From Lachnospiraceae bacterium MD335 (GTDB taxonomy: Bacteria > Bacillota > Clostridia > Lachnospirales > Lachnospiraceae), in contig KE159617.1 in NCBI GenBank assembly GCA_000403335.2, positions 911,757-975,756 of the forward strand: a DNA stretch of 64,000 nucleotides, in the 5' to 3' direction. Position 1 is the stretch's first letter; each line of letters starts with the position of its first letter. Of the stretch, positions 45,904 to 55,050 are shown piece by piece. The translations under genes and the position numbers were made by a program. Below the pieces are notes generated by a model that saw nothing but the letters and a program-made list of their open reading frames with translations, was not told where the DNA came from and did not search any database.

Positions 45904-46965
45904 ATGGTGAACTTAAAAAAACAAATGAAACGCGTTGTTCTGTTCATACTGCTGTGTATTACATTGACGTCCTGCGCAAAGAACAAGACAGTTCCGGCAG
46001 AGGAAGACGAGACGCAAATTCCCCCAAATAACAATGCCATTTATGACGGTTTGGTGGAACATCCGCAGCCGCTATCGGAGTACAACACGTATGATACTTT
46101 AAATGTCGCGACTTATATTATGCGGGCAGACGATACTTATTTTATCGCAGACTGTTATCACGACCAAATTATATACAGTGACGCGTTAGACAAGCCGCTC
46201 ACCGAGTGGAGTATTCTTACAAACGAAGTACATTACGCGCACACAATCGCGTTTGACGGAACAACACTGTTGATTGACGATACGGAAAATAACAGACTGC
46301 TTGCTTTTCAAAAAACGGATAAGGGATATGCGCATACACAGACCTTAGAAGGGATTGGAATGAAGCCTCATTTTGTTCAATACAATAAGAAGAGACAGGA
46401 ATTTATGGCATGGAGTTCCATTACAGGAGAGCTTTATCTGCTGAAGCGGTGTGTTACGCCAAATGAACAGGGCATATATCCGTTATATATTGATAATATA
46501 TTGAAAATAGATGAACTGTACGGTGTGTATGTCCGCTCGTTTACCATTATGGATGACGGGATTTACTTTGTTTCCGGTCATAATAATCAAACAATTCTAA
46601 AGGCGCAGATTACAGGCAGCGGGGACGACACAAGCCTTACGGTTACAAACAGATATGAAGCGCCGGCGAATCTTGCGGGAATGGTACAGCTTTATAAGAT
46701 ACAGGATTATTATTATATTACGGTATCAACTGACAATACGGAAAATCAGGAATACGCTACCATTGTCAGAACGAAGCGTTTGGAGGATTTAAAGACGGGT
46801 GAGTATGAGGACATTTATGCGCAGTTTGGACTGTATGGCGGAACGCCTTATTATATTAACGAAATCGAAGGCAGATATTATATGACACATCATAGGACGG
46901 ACAAAAACATCGTAGCCTTCGATGTCATTAACAATGTGATTGAACATGTGGAGATTGTCTATTAA
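45904..46965 (+). CDS. lipoprotein, possible beta-propeller
   Basis: 353 residues with a lipoprotein signal peptide ending in LTSC. The mature part contains recurring blocks such as YFIADCYHDQIIYSD, LLIDDTENNRLLAFQK and YFVSGHNNQTILKA, which look like beta-propeller (NHL-like) blades, although no family can be named with confidence. Starts after AGAGAGG. Ends two bases before the convergent DUF6020 gene. Confidence 0.7.
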   Translation: MVNLKKQMKRVVLFILLCITLTSCAKNKTVPAEEDETQIPPNNNAIYDGLVEHPQPLSEYNTYDTLNVATYIMRADDTYFIADCYHDQIIYSDALDKPLTEWSILTNEVHYAHTIAFDGTTLLIDDTENNRLLAFQKTDKGYAHTQTLEGIGMKPHFVQYNKKRQEFMAWSSITGELYLLKRCVTPNEQGIYPLYIDNILKIDELYGVYVRSFTIMDDGIYFVSGHNNQTILKAQITGSGDDTSLTVTNRYEAPANLAGMVQLYKIQDYYYITVSTDNTENQEYATIVRTKRLEDLKTGEYEDIYAQFGLYGGTPYYINEIEGRYYMTHHRTDKNIVAFDVINNVIEHVEIVY

Positions 46966-46967
46966 TT

Positions 46968-48731
46968 TTAAGACCGTTCCCGCACAAACGGGGCAGTTAG
47001 GAATACTGGCATTCCGAAAAACAGGGCGTACGCGTACCGAAATTCCGTGGCGACGGGCGTGGCGAGGATTAATGTTAAAATCAGCAGCAGCGCAGGCAGT
47101 CCGATTAATGCGTTTGCGGACTGTTCATTGCGCAGGCTGAGTGCGATCGTGAGTATCAGAACCCACAGCATAAATCCCATGCTCCACAGCATTCCGTATA
47201 GCGGAATTAAATCGTGCAGTTTAAAGATGATTTCCCGGATTTTTACGACCGCGTTTCCGCTTAGAACAGGCTGCCACTGTAAACCAAAGTCGTTGGGATA
47301 GATGCCGTCGGCAAGTCCTGCCTGATAGGAGACGTCAGGATACCAAAAACCGACGGTCTGCGCCGCAAACGCGTCAAAATAGGTCTTTGGATGGGATAGT
47401 CCGATTAAAAACCAGTTTTTAAAAAATTCGGCTTTATGTGTTTCAAGGTATTCTGTACCGCTTGCGCGAATTAGATTTTTGATGCCGTCGGAAACGTCGG
47501 GCTGATAGGTTTCGCCAACTTTTGTCACGTCCATAAGCTGTCGCACAAATGCAATCTGTTCTTCACTCATTCCCTCATTGTGTGCAACCACGCGCGCAAT
47601 CTGCTGGACGGGAACGGACAGTGATTCCACGAAATCCGCCTGTCTGATGTCATACACCCGCATCACGGGATACTTTACAAAAAGTACGACAAGCAGGATA
47701 ACCGCATGGATTGGAAGCATCGTGCGCCAGCTCTTTTTGTAGACAAAAAGGATAACCGCAAGAGAACCCAAAAAGGCATACCAGCCGTTGGTGCGCAGCA
47801 GACAGAGCATTACGCCTGAGAACACATAAGGCAGCACCAAAGAAAACCATTCGCCAAATTGCAGTTTTGGTGTGCGGACGGAAGTGACCGCCGCGCTGCC
47901 GCGCAGAAAAAAGCGCATCAATGCGGCACAAAACAGTGTAAAACAGCCGGCAAACGGAATATCCTTCCAAATCGTGACCGCATAAATTCCGTTGTATGGC
48001 ATGAGTCCATAAAATAAAATCGTTATTATAATTACAGGTGTTATTATATTTGCCTTCTGCATGGTCTTTACAACATATCCTGCGACAAGCGCCATAAAGA
48101 GCATTTGTGCAAGCGTGTAGCAGGCAATGCCAAAGTGGATGTCTCCTGTGACGGACAGTCCGATATTGTAAAAGAGTCCAATCAGTCCGGTATGGAGAAC
48201 GGAGTGGTGATTGTTCAGTTCATAAGCGCCGATTACCTGCGCGTACTGATTGATACTGTCGGGCGTCATAACGGCAGGATACTCGTGCAGAAAATAAAAG
48301 GACCAGCAGCACATACAAAAAATGACTGTCAGAATACTAAGCCACCCTGAAGAGTAAGGATTTCCCGTAATGTGAAGCTGCCCAGCCGCCTGTAAAATCC
48401 ATATGGAAAGATAAAAATAAATCAAAAAGAGCCCGAACCATGTAAACAGCAAAATAACGGCGCAAAACAGCCGGCTTGTCATGCCGCCCAGGATGACCTC
48501 ATATTTTGCGGCAAGTGTGCATGTGCAGAAAATAAGGGAAAGCACGGCGGCAATCAACGGGTCTTTGGACGCGATCCGGCTCTCGGTCCTGTCGCTGTTT
48601 AAGACTGAAAAAATATATAAAAAAATGGTAAAAATAATAATCGATACCGGGTTTCTTGTCTCCATGCCTGTAAGCCGCATTACGGCAAACAGTGCAAAAA
48701 AGCTGTTTAGGAATAGTTTCAAACGATACAT
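46968..48731 (-). CDS. DUF6020-type multispanning membrane protein
   Basis: 587 residues with about 12 TM segments and a large exterior loop toward the C-terminus (about residues 400-510). Motifs such as HEYPAVMTPDSINQYAQ and LNNHHSVLHTGLIGLFY match the DUF6020 family, thought to be related to membrane glycosyltransferases (GT-C like, acidic residue in an early loop). The acceptor is unknown. Start ATG 48731 follows GGAGGTATCC. It has its own promoter, divergent from hisC. Confidence 0.78.
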   Translation of the reverse strand: MYRLKLFLNSFFALFAVMRLTGMETRNPVSIIIFTIFLYIFSVLNSDRTESRIASKDPLIAAVLSLIFCTCTLAAKYEVILGGMTSRLFCAVILLFTWFGLFLIYFYLSIWILQAAGQLHITGNPYSSGWLSILTVIFCMCCWSFYFLHEYPAVMTPDSINQYAQVIGAYELNNHHSVLHTGLIGLFYNIGLSVTGDIHFGIACYTLAQMLFMALVAGYVVKTMQKANIITPVIIITILFYGLMPYNGIYAVTIWKDIPFAGCFTLFCAALMRFFLRGSAAVTSVRTPKLQFGEWFSLVLPYVFSGVMLCLLRTNGWYAFLGSLAVILFVYKKSWRTMLPIHAVILLVVLFVKYPVMRVYDIRQADFVESLSVPVQQIARVVAHNEGMSEEQIAFVRQLMDVTKVGETYQPDVSDGIKNLIRASGTEYLETHKAEFFKNWFLIGLSHPKTYFDAFAAQTVGFWYPDVSYQAGLADGIYPNDFGLQWQPVLSGNAVVKIREIIFKLHDLIPLYGMLWSMGFMLWVLILTIALSLRNEQSANALIGLPALLLILTLILATPVATEFRYAYALFFGMPVFLTAPFVRERS

Positions 48732-48782
48732 GGATACCTCCGTTTTTCTGCGTTGAAATAGTTCTTATGTTCTTTTACTTTC

Positions 48783-48811
48783 ATAGTAAACGGAAATTCT
48801 TTTCCAGTCAA
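48783..48811 (-). promoter_or_regulatory. promoter of the DUF6020 gene
   Basis: Minus strand TTGACT (48811-48806), 17 bases, TACTAT (48788-48783). Transcription would start near 48776, about 45 bases before the start codon. Confidence 0.65.
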
Positions 48812-48824
48812 TCCATATTATGAA

Positions 48825-48853
48825 TTGCATAAAGTAAAAAAGTTTGTTATGAT
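48825..48853 (+). promoter_or_regulatory. promoter of the hisC-nadE operon
   Basis: TTGCAT (48825-48830), 17 bases, TATGAT (48848-48853), with extended -10 TG. The transcript would begin near 48860, which rules out the ATG at 48856 as the hisC start. The -35 region is only 13 bases from that of the divergent DUF6020 promoter. Confidence 0.75.
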
Positions 48854-48900
48854 TAATGGCAGCAGAAAAAATTACCAAAATAAGGATGGAGAAAGAGAAA

Positions 48901-49968
48901 ATGAGCTGGGAGAACAATATCCGACGGGTTGTACCCTATGTGGCGGGAGAACAGCCCCAAAAGCAAAACGTAATTAAGCTGAACACAAATGAGTGTCCTT
49001 ATCCGCCGGCGCCTGAGGTAGAAGGCGTGCTGCGCGGGTTTGACTGCGATACGCTGCGCAAGTATCCTGACCCTGATGTACAGGAGCTTAGGGAGGCGCT
49101 TGCAAAAAGGCATGGACTTGATTGCGGACAGGTATTTGTCGGTGTCGGCTCGGATGATGTACTCGCAATGTCTTTTCTCACGTTTTTTAATTCCGAAAAG
49201 CCGGTATTGTTTCCGGATATCACATACTCATTTTATGATGTATGGGCGGATTTATACAAAATTTCGTATGAATGTCCGCCGTTAGATGAAAATTTTCAAA
49301 TCAGAAAAGAAGATTATATGAAAGAAAACGGCGGAATTGTACTTGCAAACCCCAATGCGCCGACCGGCGTTTGCGAGGCGCCTTCCTTTTTTGAGGAAAT
49401 TCTTCGGAAAAATCCGGATTCGGTGGTGATTGTTGACGAGGCGTATATTGATTTCGGCGGGGAGAGCTGTGTGCCGCTGATTGAACGCTATGAAAATCTC
49501 CTTGTGGTGCAGACTTTTTCAAAATCCCGTTCGATGGCGGGAATGCGTATCGGTTATGCGATGGGCAGCAAAAAGTTAATCCGGTTTCTGAACGACGTAA
49601 AATTTTCGTTTAATTCGTATACGATGAATGCCGTGACAATCAAGGCAGGCGTTGCGTCGGTGGAAAATGAGGAGTATTTTAAGCGGATTACGGCAAAAAT
49701 AACAGCGACAAGAGAATATACGAAGAAGCGTTTGGCGGCGCTTGATTTTGTCTTTCCGGATTCCAAGACAAACTTCATTTTTGCTGCGCATCAACGTGTG
49801 CCGGCACAGGAGCTGTTTGACGCACTCAGAGCGAATGAAATTTATGTAAGGCACTGGAATAAGCCGCGCATTGCAGATTACCTGCGCATCTCGATTGGCA
49901 CGGACGAAGAGATGGAAACGGTGCTTAAATTTTTGGAGAATTATTTAAAAGGAAAACAGAAAGGTTGA
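48901..49968 (+). CDS. hisC: histidinol-phosphate aminotransferase family protein
   Basis: PLP-dependent class I/II aminotransferase, 355 residues. Typical HisC features are KLNTNECPYPP near the N-terminus, LANPNAPTGV, VVDEAYIDF and the PLP lysine in FSKSRSMAGMRIGYAMG. HisC converts imidazole acetol phosphate and glutamate to histidinol phosphate; some members also act on aromatic amino acids. No other his gene is nearby, so the aromatic role is possible. ATG 48901 follows GGATGGAG. First gene of a tight five-gene operon. Confidence 0.88.
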   Translation: MSWENNIRRVVPYVAGEQPQKQNVIKLNTNECPYPPAPEVEGVLRGFDCDTLRKYPDPDVQELREALAKRHGLDCGQVFVGVGSDDVLAMSFLTFFNSEKPVLFPDITYSFYDVWADLYKISYECPPLDENFQIRKEDYMKENGGIVLANPNAPTGVCEAPSFFEEILRKNPDSVVIVDEAYIDFGGESCVPLIERYENLLVVQTFSKSRSMAGMRIGYAMGSKKLIRFLNDVKFSFNSYTMNAVTIKAGVASVENEEYFKRITAKITATREYTKKRLAALDFVFPDSKTNFIFAAHQRVPAQELFDALRANEIYVRHWNKPRIADYLRISIGTDEEMETVLKFLENYLKGKQKG

Positions 49969-49983
49969 AAAAGGAGTTTATCA

Positions 49984-50841
49984 ATGAAAGAATTTATACT
50001 TAATATCCTGCGCGGAATTGTAATCGGAATTTCAAACGTTATTCCGGGCGTAAGCGGCGGGACGATGATGGTGTCAATGGGGATTTACGACAGGCTGATT
50101 TTGGTGCTTACGCATTTTGTAAAACGGTTTAAGGAGGCGGTTGCGCTGCTTGTTCCGATTGGAATCGGTATGCTGCTTGCAATCGCGATTTTTGCGAAAC
50201 TCTTTTCGGAGGTGTTTTTTCCAAAGTTTCCGCTACAGACAAACCTGTTTTTTATCGGATTGATTTTGGGCGGACTTCCCATTATTTATAAGAAAGTAAA
50301 AGGAATTTCTATCCGGCTTCCGCAGATAATTGCCTTTTTGCTGTTCTTTCTTTTGGTAACAGCGCTTGCCGTTGTGGGCGAGGGAAGCGGTGCAAGCGCC
50401 GATATTACACTGAGTGCGGGAAATGTGATAAGGCTTTTTTGCGTAGGCGTGATTGCGGCGGCGACAATGGTAATTCCCGGCGTGAGCGGCTCCATGATTA
50501 TGATGGTTTTGGGCTATTACAATACGATTATTGATACAATCAATGCGTTTATTGATGCGGCGCGTGCGTTTGACATTCCTGCGGTTTTGGATACGTTTGT
50601 CGTGCTTATGCCGTTTGGCATCGGCGTTGTAGTCGGGATTGTTGCAGTGGCAAAGCTGATTGAGTTTATGCTTAAAAAGTTTCCGGCAGTCACGTATTGG
50701 GGCATTATCGGGTTAATCGTGGCATCGCCGATTGCCATTTTAATCATGATGGAGCTTCCTGCAATCGGTGTTTTGGAGATTGTTTCGGGCATTGTGCTGT
50801 TTGCCGCGGGCTTTGCCATTTCTTTGAAAATCGGAGCCTGA
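49984..50841 (+). CDS. DUF368 polyprenyl-phosphate translocase (PopT type)
   Basis: 285-residue membrane protein with about eight TM segments and the DUF368 signature twice: ISNVIPGVSGGTMMVSMGIY near residue 20 and TMVIPGVSGSMIMMVLGYY near 165. The DUF368 family includes recently described undecaprenyl-phosphate translocases that return the lipid carrier for peptidoglycan and other wall polymers to the cytoplasmic face. Starts 15 bases after hisC and ends one base before the methyltransferase. Confidence 0.9.
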   Translation: MKEFILNILRGIVIGISNVIPGVSGGTMMVSMGIYDRLILVLTHFVKRFKEAVALLVPIGIGMLLAIAIFAKLFSEVFFPKFPLQTNLFFIGLILGGLPIIYKKVKGISIRLPQIIAFLLFFLLVTALAVVGEGSGASADITLSAGNVIRLFCVGVIAAATMVIPGVSGSMIMMVLGYYNTIIDTINAFIDAARAFDIPAVLDTFVVLMPFGIGVVVGIVAVAKLIEFMLKKFPAVTYWGIIGLIVASPIAILIMMELPAIGVLEIVSGIVLFAAGFAISLKIGA

Positions 50842-50842
50842 T

Positions 50843-51610
50843 ATGGAAGAATACACAGGATTTGCGGCGGTGTATGACCGCTTTATGGACGATACGCCAT
50901 ATGATGTGTGGTGTGAAAATATCATGCGCGAGCTTTGCGCGTACGGAATAAAGGACGGGCTTGTGCTGGAGCTTGGCTGCGGCACGGGCTGTATGACGGA
51001 GCTTCTTGCACAAAGAGGCTACGATATGATCGGCGTCGATTTGTCGGACGAAATGTTAAACATTGCCATAAGCAAACGGGAGCAGTCGGGACATGATATT
51101 TTGTATCTCAATCAGGATATGCGTGCGTTTGAGCTGTATGGGACAGTGCGCGCGGTGGTGAGCGTGTGCGACAGCATGAATTATCTTTTAGAGGAGGAAG
51201 ACCTGCTTTCGTGCTTTCGGCTTGTCAACAACTATTTGGACCCGGGCGGGATTTTTATGTTTGACTTTAACACCAAATATAAATATGAAACAATCGGTGA
51301 CGCGACAATTGCGGAAAACAGAGAGGAATGCAGTTTTATATGGGAAAACTTTTATGACAGCAGGCATTGTATCAATGAATATGACCTTACCATATTTGTG
51401 AGAAACGAAGCGGTTTCTGAAACGGGTCAGGAACTTTTTTTGCGTTTTTCGGAGGAGCATTTTCAACGGGGATATACGCTTGACGAGATGAAGCGGCTGT
51501 TAAAAGAATCCAAACTGGAGTTCGTAAAGGCATATGATGCGGATACGCTTTTGGAGGTTACGGATACGAGTGAGAGGATATACTGCATAGCAAAGGAGAA
51601 TGGAAAATGA
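50843..51610 (+). CDS. class I SAM-dependent methyltransferase
   Basis: 255 residues. SAM-binding motif I LVLELGCGTGCMTELLA, acidic motif II MIGVDLSDEML, and the N-terminal YDRFMDDTPYDVWCENI typical of the YodH/YqeM-like Clostridial group. The substrate cannot be read from sequence. Its stop overlaps the hslO start (ATGA). Confidence 0.85.
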   Translation: MEEYTGFAAVYDRFMDDTPYDVWCENIMRELCAYGIKDGLVLELGCGTGCMTELLAQRGYDMIGVDLSDEMLNIAISKREQSGHDILYLNQDMRAFELYGTVRAVVSVCDSMNYLLEEEDLLSCFRLVNNYLDPGGIFMFDFNTKYKYETIGDATIAENREECSFIWENFYDSRHCINEYDLTIFVRNEAVSETGQELFLRFSEEHFQRGYTLDEMKRLLKESKLEFVKAYDADTLLEVTDTSERIYCIAKENGK

Positions 51611-52485
51611 AGGACTATCTTGTGAGAGCGACGGCAGCAAACGCGCAGATTCGTGCGTTTGCGGTTACTTCAAGAGCGCTTGTCGAGGAGGCAAGGCGCA
51701 TTCATAACACAAGTCCGGTCGTCACGGCAGGACTTGGCAGACTGCTCACGGCAGCGGCAATGATGGGAAGCATGCTGAAGGGGGAGAAGGACGTGCTCAC
51801 CATGCAGATTCACTGTGACGGTCCGGTAAGAGGTCTTACGGTAAATGCAGACGCGCATGCAAACGTAAAGGGCGCGGCGCTTGAACCGCAGGTGATGCTG
51901 CCTCCCAATGCGCTTGGAAAGCTGGATGTCGGCGGCGCTGTCGGAAACGGAATCCTGAGCGTTATTAAGGATATGGGTTTAAAAGAGCCGTATGTGGGAC
52001 AGACTCAAATACAGACAGGGGAAATTGCGGAGGATTTAACCTACTATTTTGCAACGTCGGAGCAGGTGCCGTCTGCTGTCGGGCTTGGGGTGTTGATGGA
52101 GAAGGACAACACCGTAAAACAGGCAGGCGGTTTTATCATACAGCTGATGCCTTTTGCGGAAGATGAGACGATAAACGTACTGGAGGAAAAGCTCAAATCA
52201 ATGGACAGTGTGACCAATCTTTTAGATGCGGGAAATACACCGGAGCAGCTTTTGGAGCTTTTGTTAGGCGATTTGGGGCTGGAAATTAATGATACGATTC
52301 CCACACAGTATTTGTGCGACTGCAGCCGTACGCGTGTGGAGCGGGCGATTATCAGTATTGGAAAAAAGGATATTCAGGAGATGATTGATGACGCGAAGCC
52401 TGTGGAGGTCAGATGTCAGTTCTGTGACAAAATCTATAATTTTGAGATAGCGGATTTAAAGGAGCTGCTGGACGCGGCAAAGTGA
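51607..52485 (+). CDS. hslO: redox-regulated chaperone Hsp33
   Basis: 292 residues. Hsp33 is a holdase activated by oxidation of four zinc-binding cysteines; these are visible near the C-terminus as CDCSR and CQFC. The N-terminal domain starts DYLVRATAANAQIRAFAV, standard for the family. Translationally coupled to the preceding methyltransferase; nadE starts 19 bases after it. Confidence 0.96.
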   Translation: MKDYLVRATAANAQIRAFAVTSRALVEEARRIHNTSPVVTAGLGRLLTAAAMMGSMLKGEKDVLTMQIHCDGPVRGLTVNADAHANVKGAALEPQVMLPPNALGKLDVGGAVGNGILSVIKDMGLKEPYVGQTQIQTGEIAEDLTYYFATSEQVPSAVGLGVLMEKDNTVKQAGGFIIQLMPFAEDETINVLEEKLKSMDSVTNLLDAGNTPEQLLELLLGDLGLEINDTIPTQYLCDCSRTRVERAIISIGKKDIQEMIDDAKPVEVRCQFCDKIYNFEIADLKELLDAAK

Positions 52486-52504
52486 AAGGAGCATAGCTGT
52501 AAAA

Positions 52505-54421
52505 ATGACGGACGGTTTTCTGAAGGTGGCGGCAGTCACGCCCAAAATAAAAGTAGCGGATACGGTATACAATGCAGGTGAAATCACAAATCTGATTTTG
52601 GAGGCGGACCGCGCAGGCGCAAAAGTGATTGTGCTGCCGGAGCTTTGTATCACGGGTTACACCTGCAGCGATTTGTTTTTGCAGGATACGCTTTTGAATG
52701 AAGCAAAAGAGGCGCTTTTTCGGATTGCAAAAGATACGGAGGATACCGACGCGCTTGTGTTTGTGGGACTTCCGATTGAAAAAGAGCAGAAGTTATATAA
52801 TGCGGCGGCAGTTCTGAAAAGCGGTGAAATACTTGCATTTATCCCCAAGGAAAATATACCGTCGTATGGGGAATTTTACGAGGCGAGGCATTTTACGCCG
52901 GGAAATCATGCCAGTGACGTCCTGCATGCCGCGCATATGGATATTCCGTTTGGGACGGATATTCTGTTTGCGTGTGAAAATATGGAAGGTTTGGTTGTCG
53001 GCTGCGAGATTTGTGAAGATGTGTGGGCAGCAGAAACGCCCGGCACGCGTCATGCGCTTGCAGGCGCAGACGTGATTGTCAATCTTTCGGCAAGCAATGA
53101 TTTGGTCGGAAAAGACACTTACCGGAAAGAGCTTGTAAAAGCGACAAGCGCAAGGCTTCTGTCGGCATATGTCTATGCGAGTGCAGGGGACGGGGAGTCC
53201 ACACAGGATGTTGTGTACAGCGGACATAACATTATTGCGGAAAACGGTACAGTGCTTTCGGAAAGCGTGCCGTTTACGACGGGAATTCTCTATGCGGATC
53301 TTGATATACAGAAGCTTCGGATGGAGCGCAGGCGAATGACCACCTTTGTGCCAAAGAAAAAGCATCCTTATCTTACCGTTTCTTTTCATTATGAAAAGGC
53401 AGAAAAAACAGAACTTTCAAGAACCTTTAACCGCACGCCGTTTGTGCCGGCTGATGAAAATACAAAGACAAAACGCTGTGAACAGATTCTTTCGATACAG
53501 GCAAACGGCTTGAAGAAGCGCTTGGCGCATACAAACGCAAAGACGGCAGTGATTGGCATTTCGGGCGGGCTGGATTCCACGCTTGCCCTGCTTGTGACAG
53601 TACGGGCGTTTGATATGCTCGGGCTTGAGCGGAGTGCGATTAAGGCAGTCACCATGCCGTGCTTTGGCACGACGGACAGGACGTATGAAAATGCCTGCAA
53701 GCTTGCAGAAACCTGCGGTGCAGAGCTGATAGAAGTGGATATTAAACAGGCGGTTTTGCAGCATTTCGCGGATATTCAACAAGATGTGGATAATCATGAT
53801 GTGACGTATGAAAACAGTCAGGCGAGGGAGCGGACACAAGTTCTCATGGATATTGCAAATAAGCAGGGGGGGCTTGTGATTGGAACAGGAGACATGTCGG
53901 AGCTTGCGCTCGGCTGGGCGACCTACAACGGGGACCACATGTCGATGTACGGAGTGAATGCCGGCGTGCCGAAAACGCTGGTGCGCCATCTTGTACAGTA
54001 TTACGCGGATACCTGCAATCAAAAAGAAATGACCTCCGTACTGCTGGATGTCATTGATACGCCGGTGAGTCCCGAGCTTCTGCCGCCAAAAGATAATGGA
54101 AAAATATCCCAAAAAACGGAGGACCTGGTAGGACCTTACGAATTGCATGACTTTTTCCTGTATTATATGCTGCGCTGCAGTTATCCGCCCTCAAAGGTGT
54201 ACCGTATCGCGGTACAGACCTTTAAGGGAGAATATGACACGGATGTCATTTTAAAATGGCTCAAAACCTTTTACAGAAGATTTTTTGCACAGCAGTTCAA
54301 ACGTTCCTGCATTCCGGACGGTCCGAAGGTCGGAAGCGTGGCGCTTTCTCCGAGAGGCGATTTACGGATGCCCTCGGATGCGTGTGCCCGCATTTGGCTT
54401 GACGAGCTGGAGCGGATTTAG
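52505..54421 (+). CDS. nadE: glutamine-dependent NAD+ synthetase
   Basis: 638 residues. The N-terminal nitrilase-type glutaminase domain has the catalytic Cys in VVGCEICEDVW, and Glu and Lys residues in LPELCITGYT and IPKENIPSYGEFYE. The C-terminal ATP-pyrophosphatase domain has GISGGLDSTLALL and GTGDMSELALGWATYNGDH. It amidates deamido-NAD using glutamine. Last gene of the hisC operon. Its stop shares the bases TTAG with the convergent gene. Confidence 0.96.
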   Translation: MTDGFLKVAAVTPKIKVADTVYNAGEITNLILEADRAGAKVIVLPELCITGYTCSDLFLQDTLLNEAKEALFRIAKDTEDTDALVFVGLPIEKEQKLYNAAAVLKSGEILAFIPKENIPSYGEFYEARHFTPGNHASDVLHAAHMDIPFGTDILFACENMEGLVVGCEICEDVWAAETPGTRHALAGADVIVNLSASNDLVGKDTYRKELVKATSARLLSAYVYASAGDGESTQDVVYSGHNIIAENGTVLSESVPFTTGILYADLDIQKLRMERRRMTTFVPKKKHPYLTVSFHYEKAEKTELSRTFNRTPFVPADENTKTKRCEQILSIQANGLKKRLAHTNAKTAVIGISGGLDSTLALLVTVRAFDMLGLERSAIKAVTMPCFGTTDRTYENACKLAETCGAELIEVDIKQAVLQHFADIQQDVDNHDVTYENSQARERTQVLMDIANKQGGLVIGTGDMSELALGWATYNGDHMSMYGVNAGVPKTLVRHLVQYYADTCNQKEMTSVLLDVIDTPVSPELLPPKDNGKISQKTEDLVGPYELHDFFLYYMLRCSYPPSKVYRIAVQTFKGEYDTDVILKWLKTFYRRFFAQQFKRSCIPDGPKVGSVALSPRGDLRMPSDACARIWLDELERI

Positions 54422-54960
54422 TAGATTGTGCTCATATCCGGTGAGTCGGCATTTTCCGATACCAGCGCCTTGTCAAGCGTGGCGCTGATTGCCTGCATCA
54501 AAAGCATTGAGGTGTAGCGGTTTTCGTCGGTATAGCTGATCCCGTCAAGGCTTTGATTTTCGAGTATGCTTGCCGACAGTTCGCTTAATGTCGGCTGCAT
54601 CAGCGGATAGAGCGTGGAAACCGATTCGTCTAAGTTCGAGAGTGTTATGGAGTTGATATGGTCTGCGTCCACCGTAATCTGAAGTTCCACATTTGCGTTA
54701 CCCAGCTTGATTGCGCTGCTGTAAATGCCGGGAACGTACTGAGGAGAAGAAGCTTCACCTGCGCTTTGCGGTTCGGCGCTTTCGGTTACCGGTTCGCTTT
54801 CGGTTTCCGCCTGCGGATTTGTACGCTCTGCGGCAGTTTCCTTTTGCGGAACAAAAAGTGACACGGCTGTCATTATTATAAGTACACTTATCACAATAAG
54901 CACAAGTGCATAAACTAATTCCTTTGAACGAAGGACAACGATTTTGGTATGAGAGCTCAT
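54418..54960 (-). CDS. membrane-anchored protein with degenerate FMN-binding-like domain
   Basis: 180 residues: a cytoplasmic start, one TM (about 14-36, LVYALVLIVISVLIIMTAV), a Glu/Ser/Pro-rich linker, then a domain beginning YVPGIYSSAIKLGNANVELQ. Its strand order, followed by LDGISYTDENRYTSMLLMQA, follows the FMN_bind layout, but the SGATYTS-type flavinylation motif is not present; only a trailing YTS remains. It probably does not carry covalent FMN. Family assignment is tentative. It starts back to back with the glnA upstream region. Confidence 0.6.
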   Translation of the reverse strand: MSSHTKIVVLRSKELVYALVLIVISVLIIMTAVSLFVPQKETAAERTNPQAETESEPVTESAEPQSAGEASSPQYVPGIYSSAIKLGNANVELQITVDADHINSITLSNLDESVSTLYPLMQPTLSELSASILENQSLDGISYTDENRYTSMLLMQAISATLDKALVSENADSPDMSTIY

Positions 54961-55050
54961 AAGCAGGACTCCGTTTCATTCTTTTTTATAAGGTATGAGA
55001 GAGCGGAATGGTTTATGCATAATGATTTGAGGAAAAGGAGAATGAACGAT

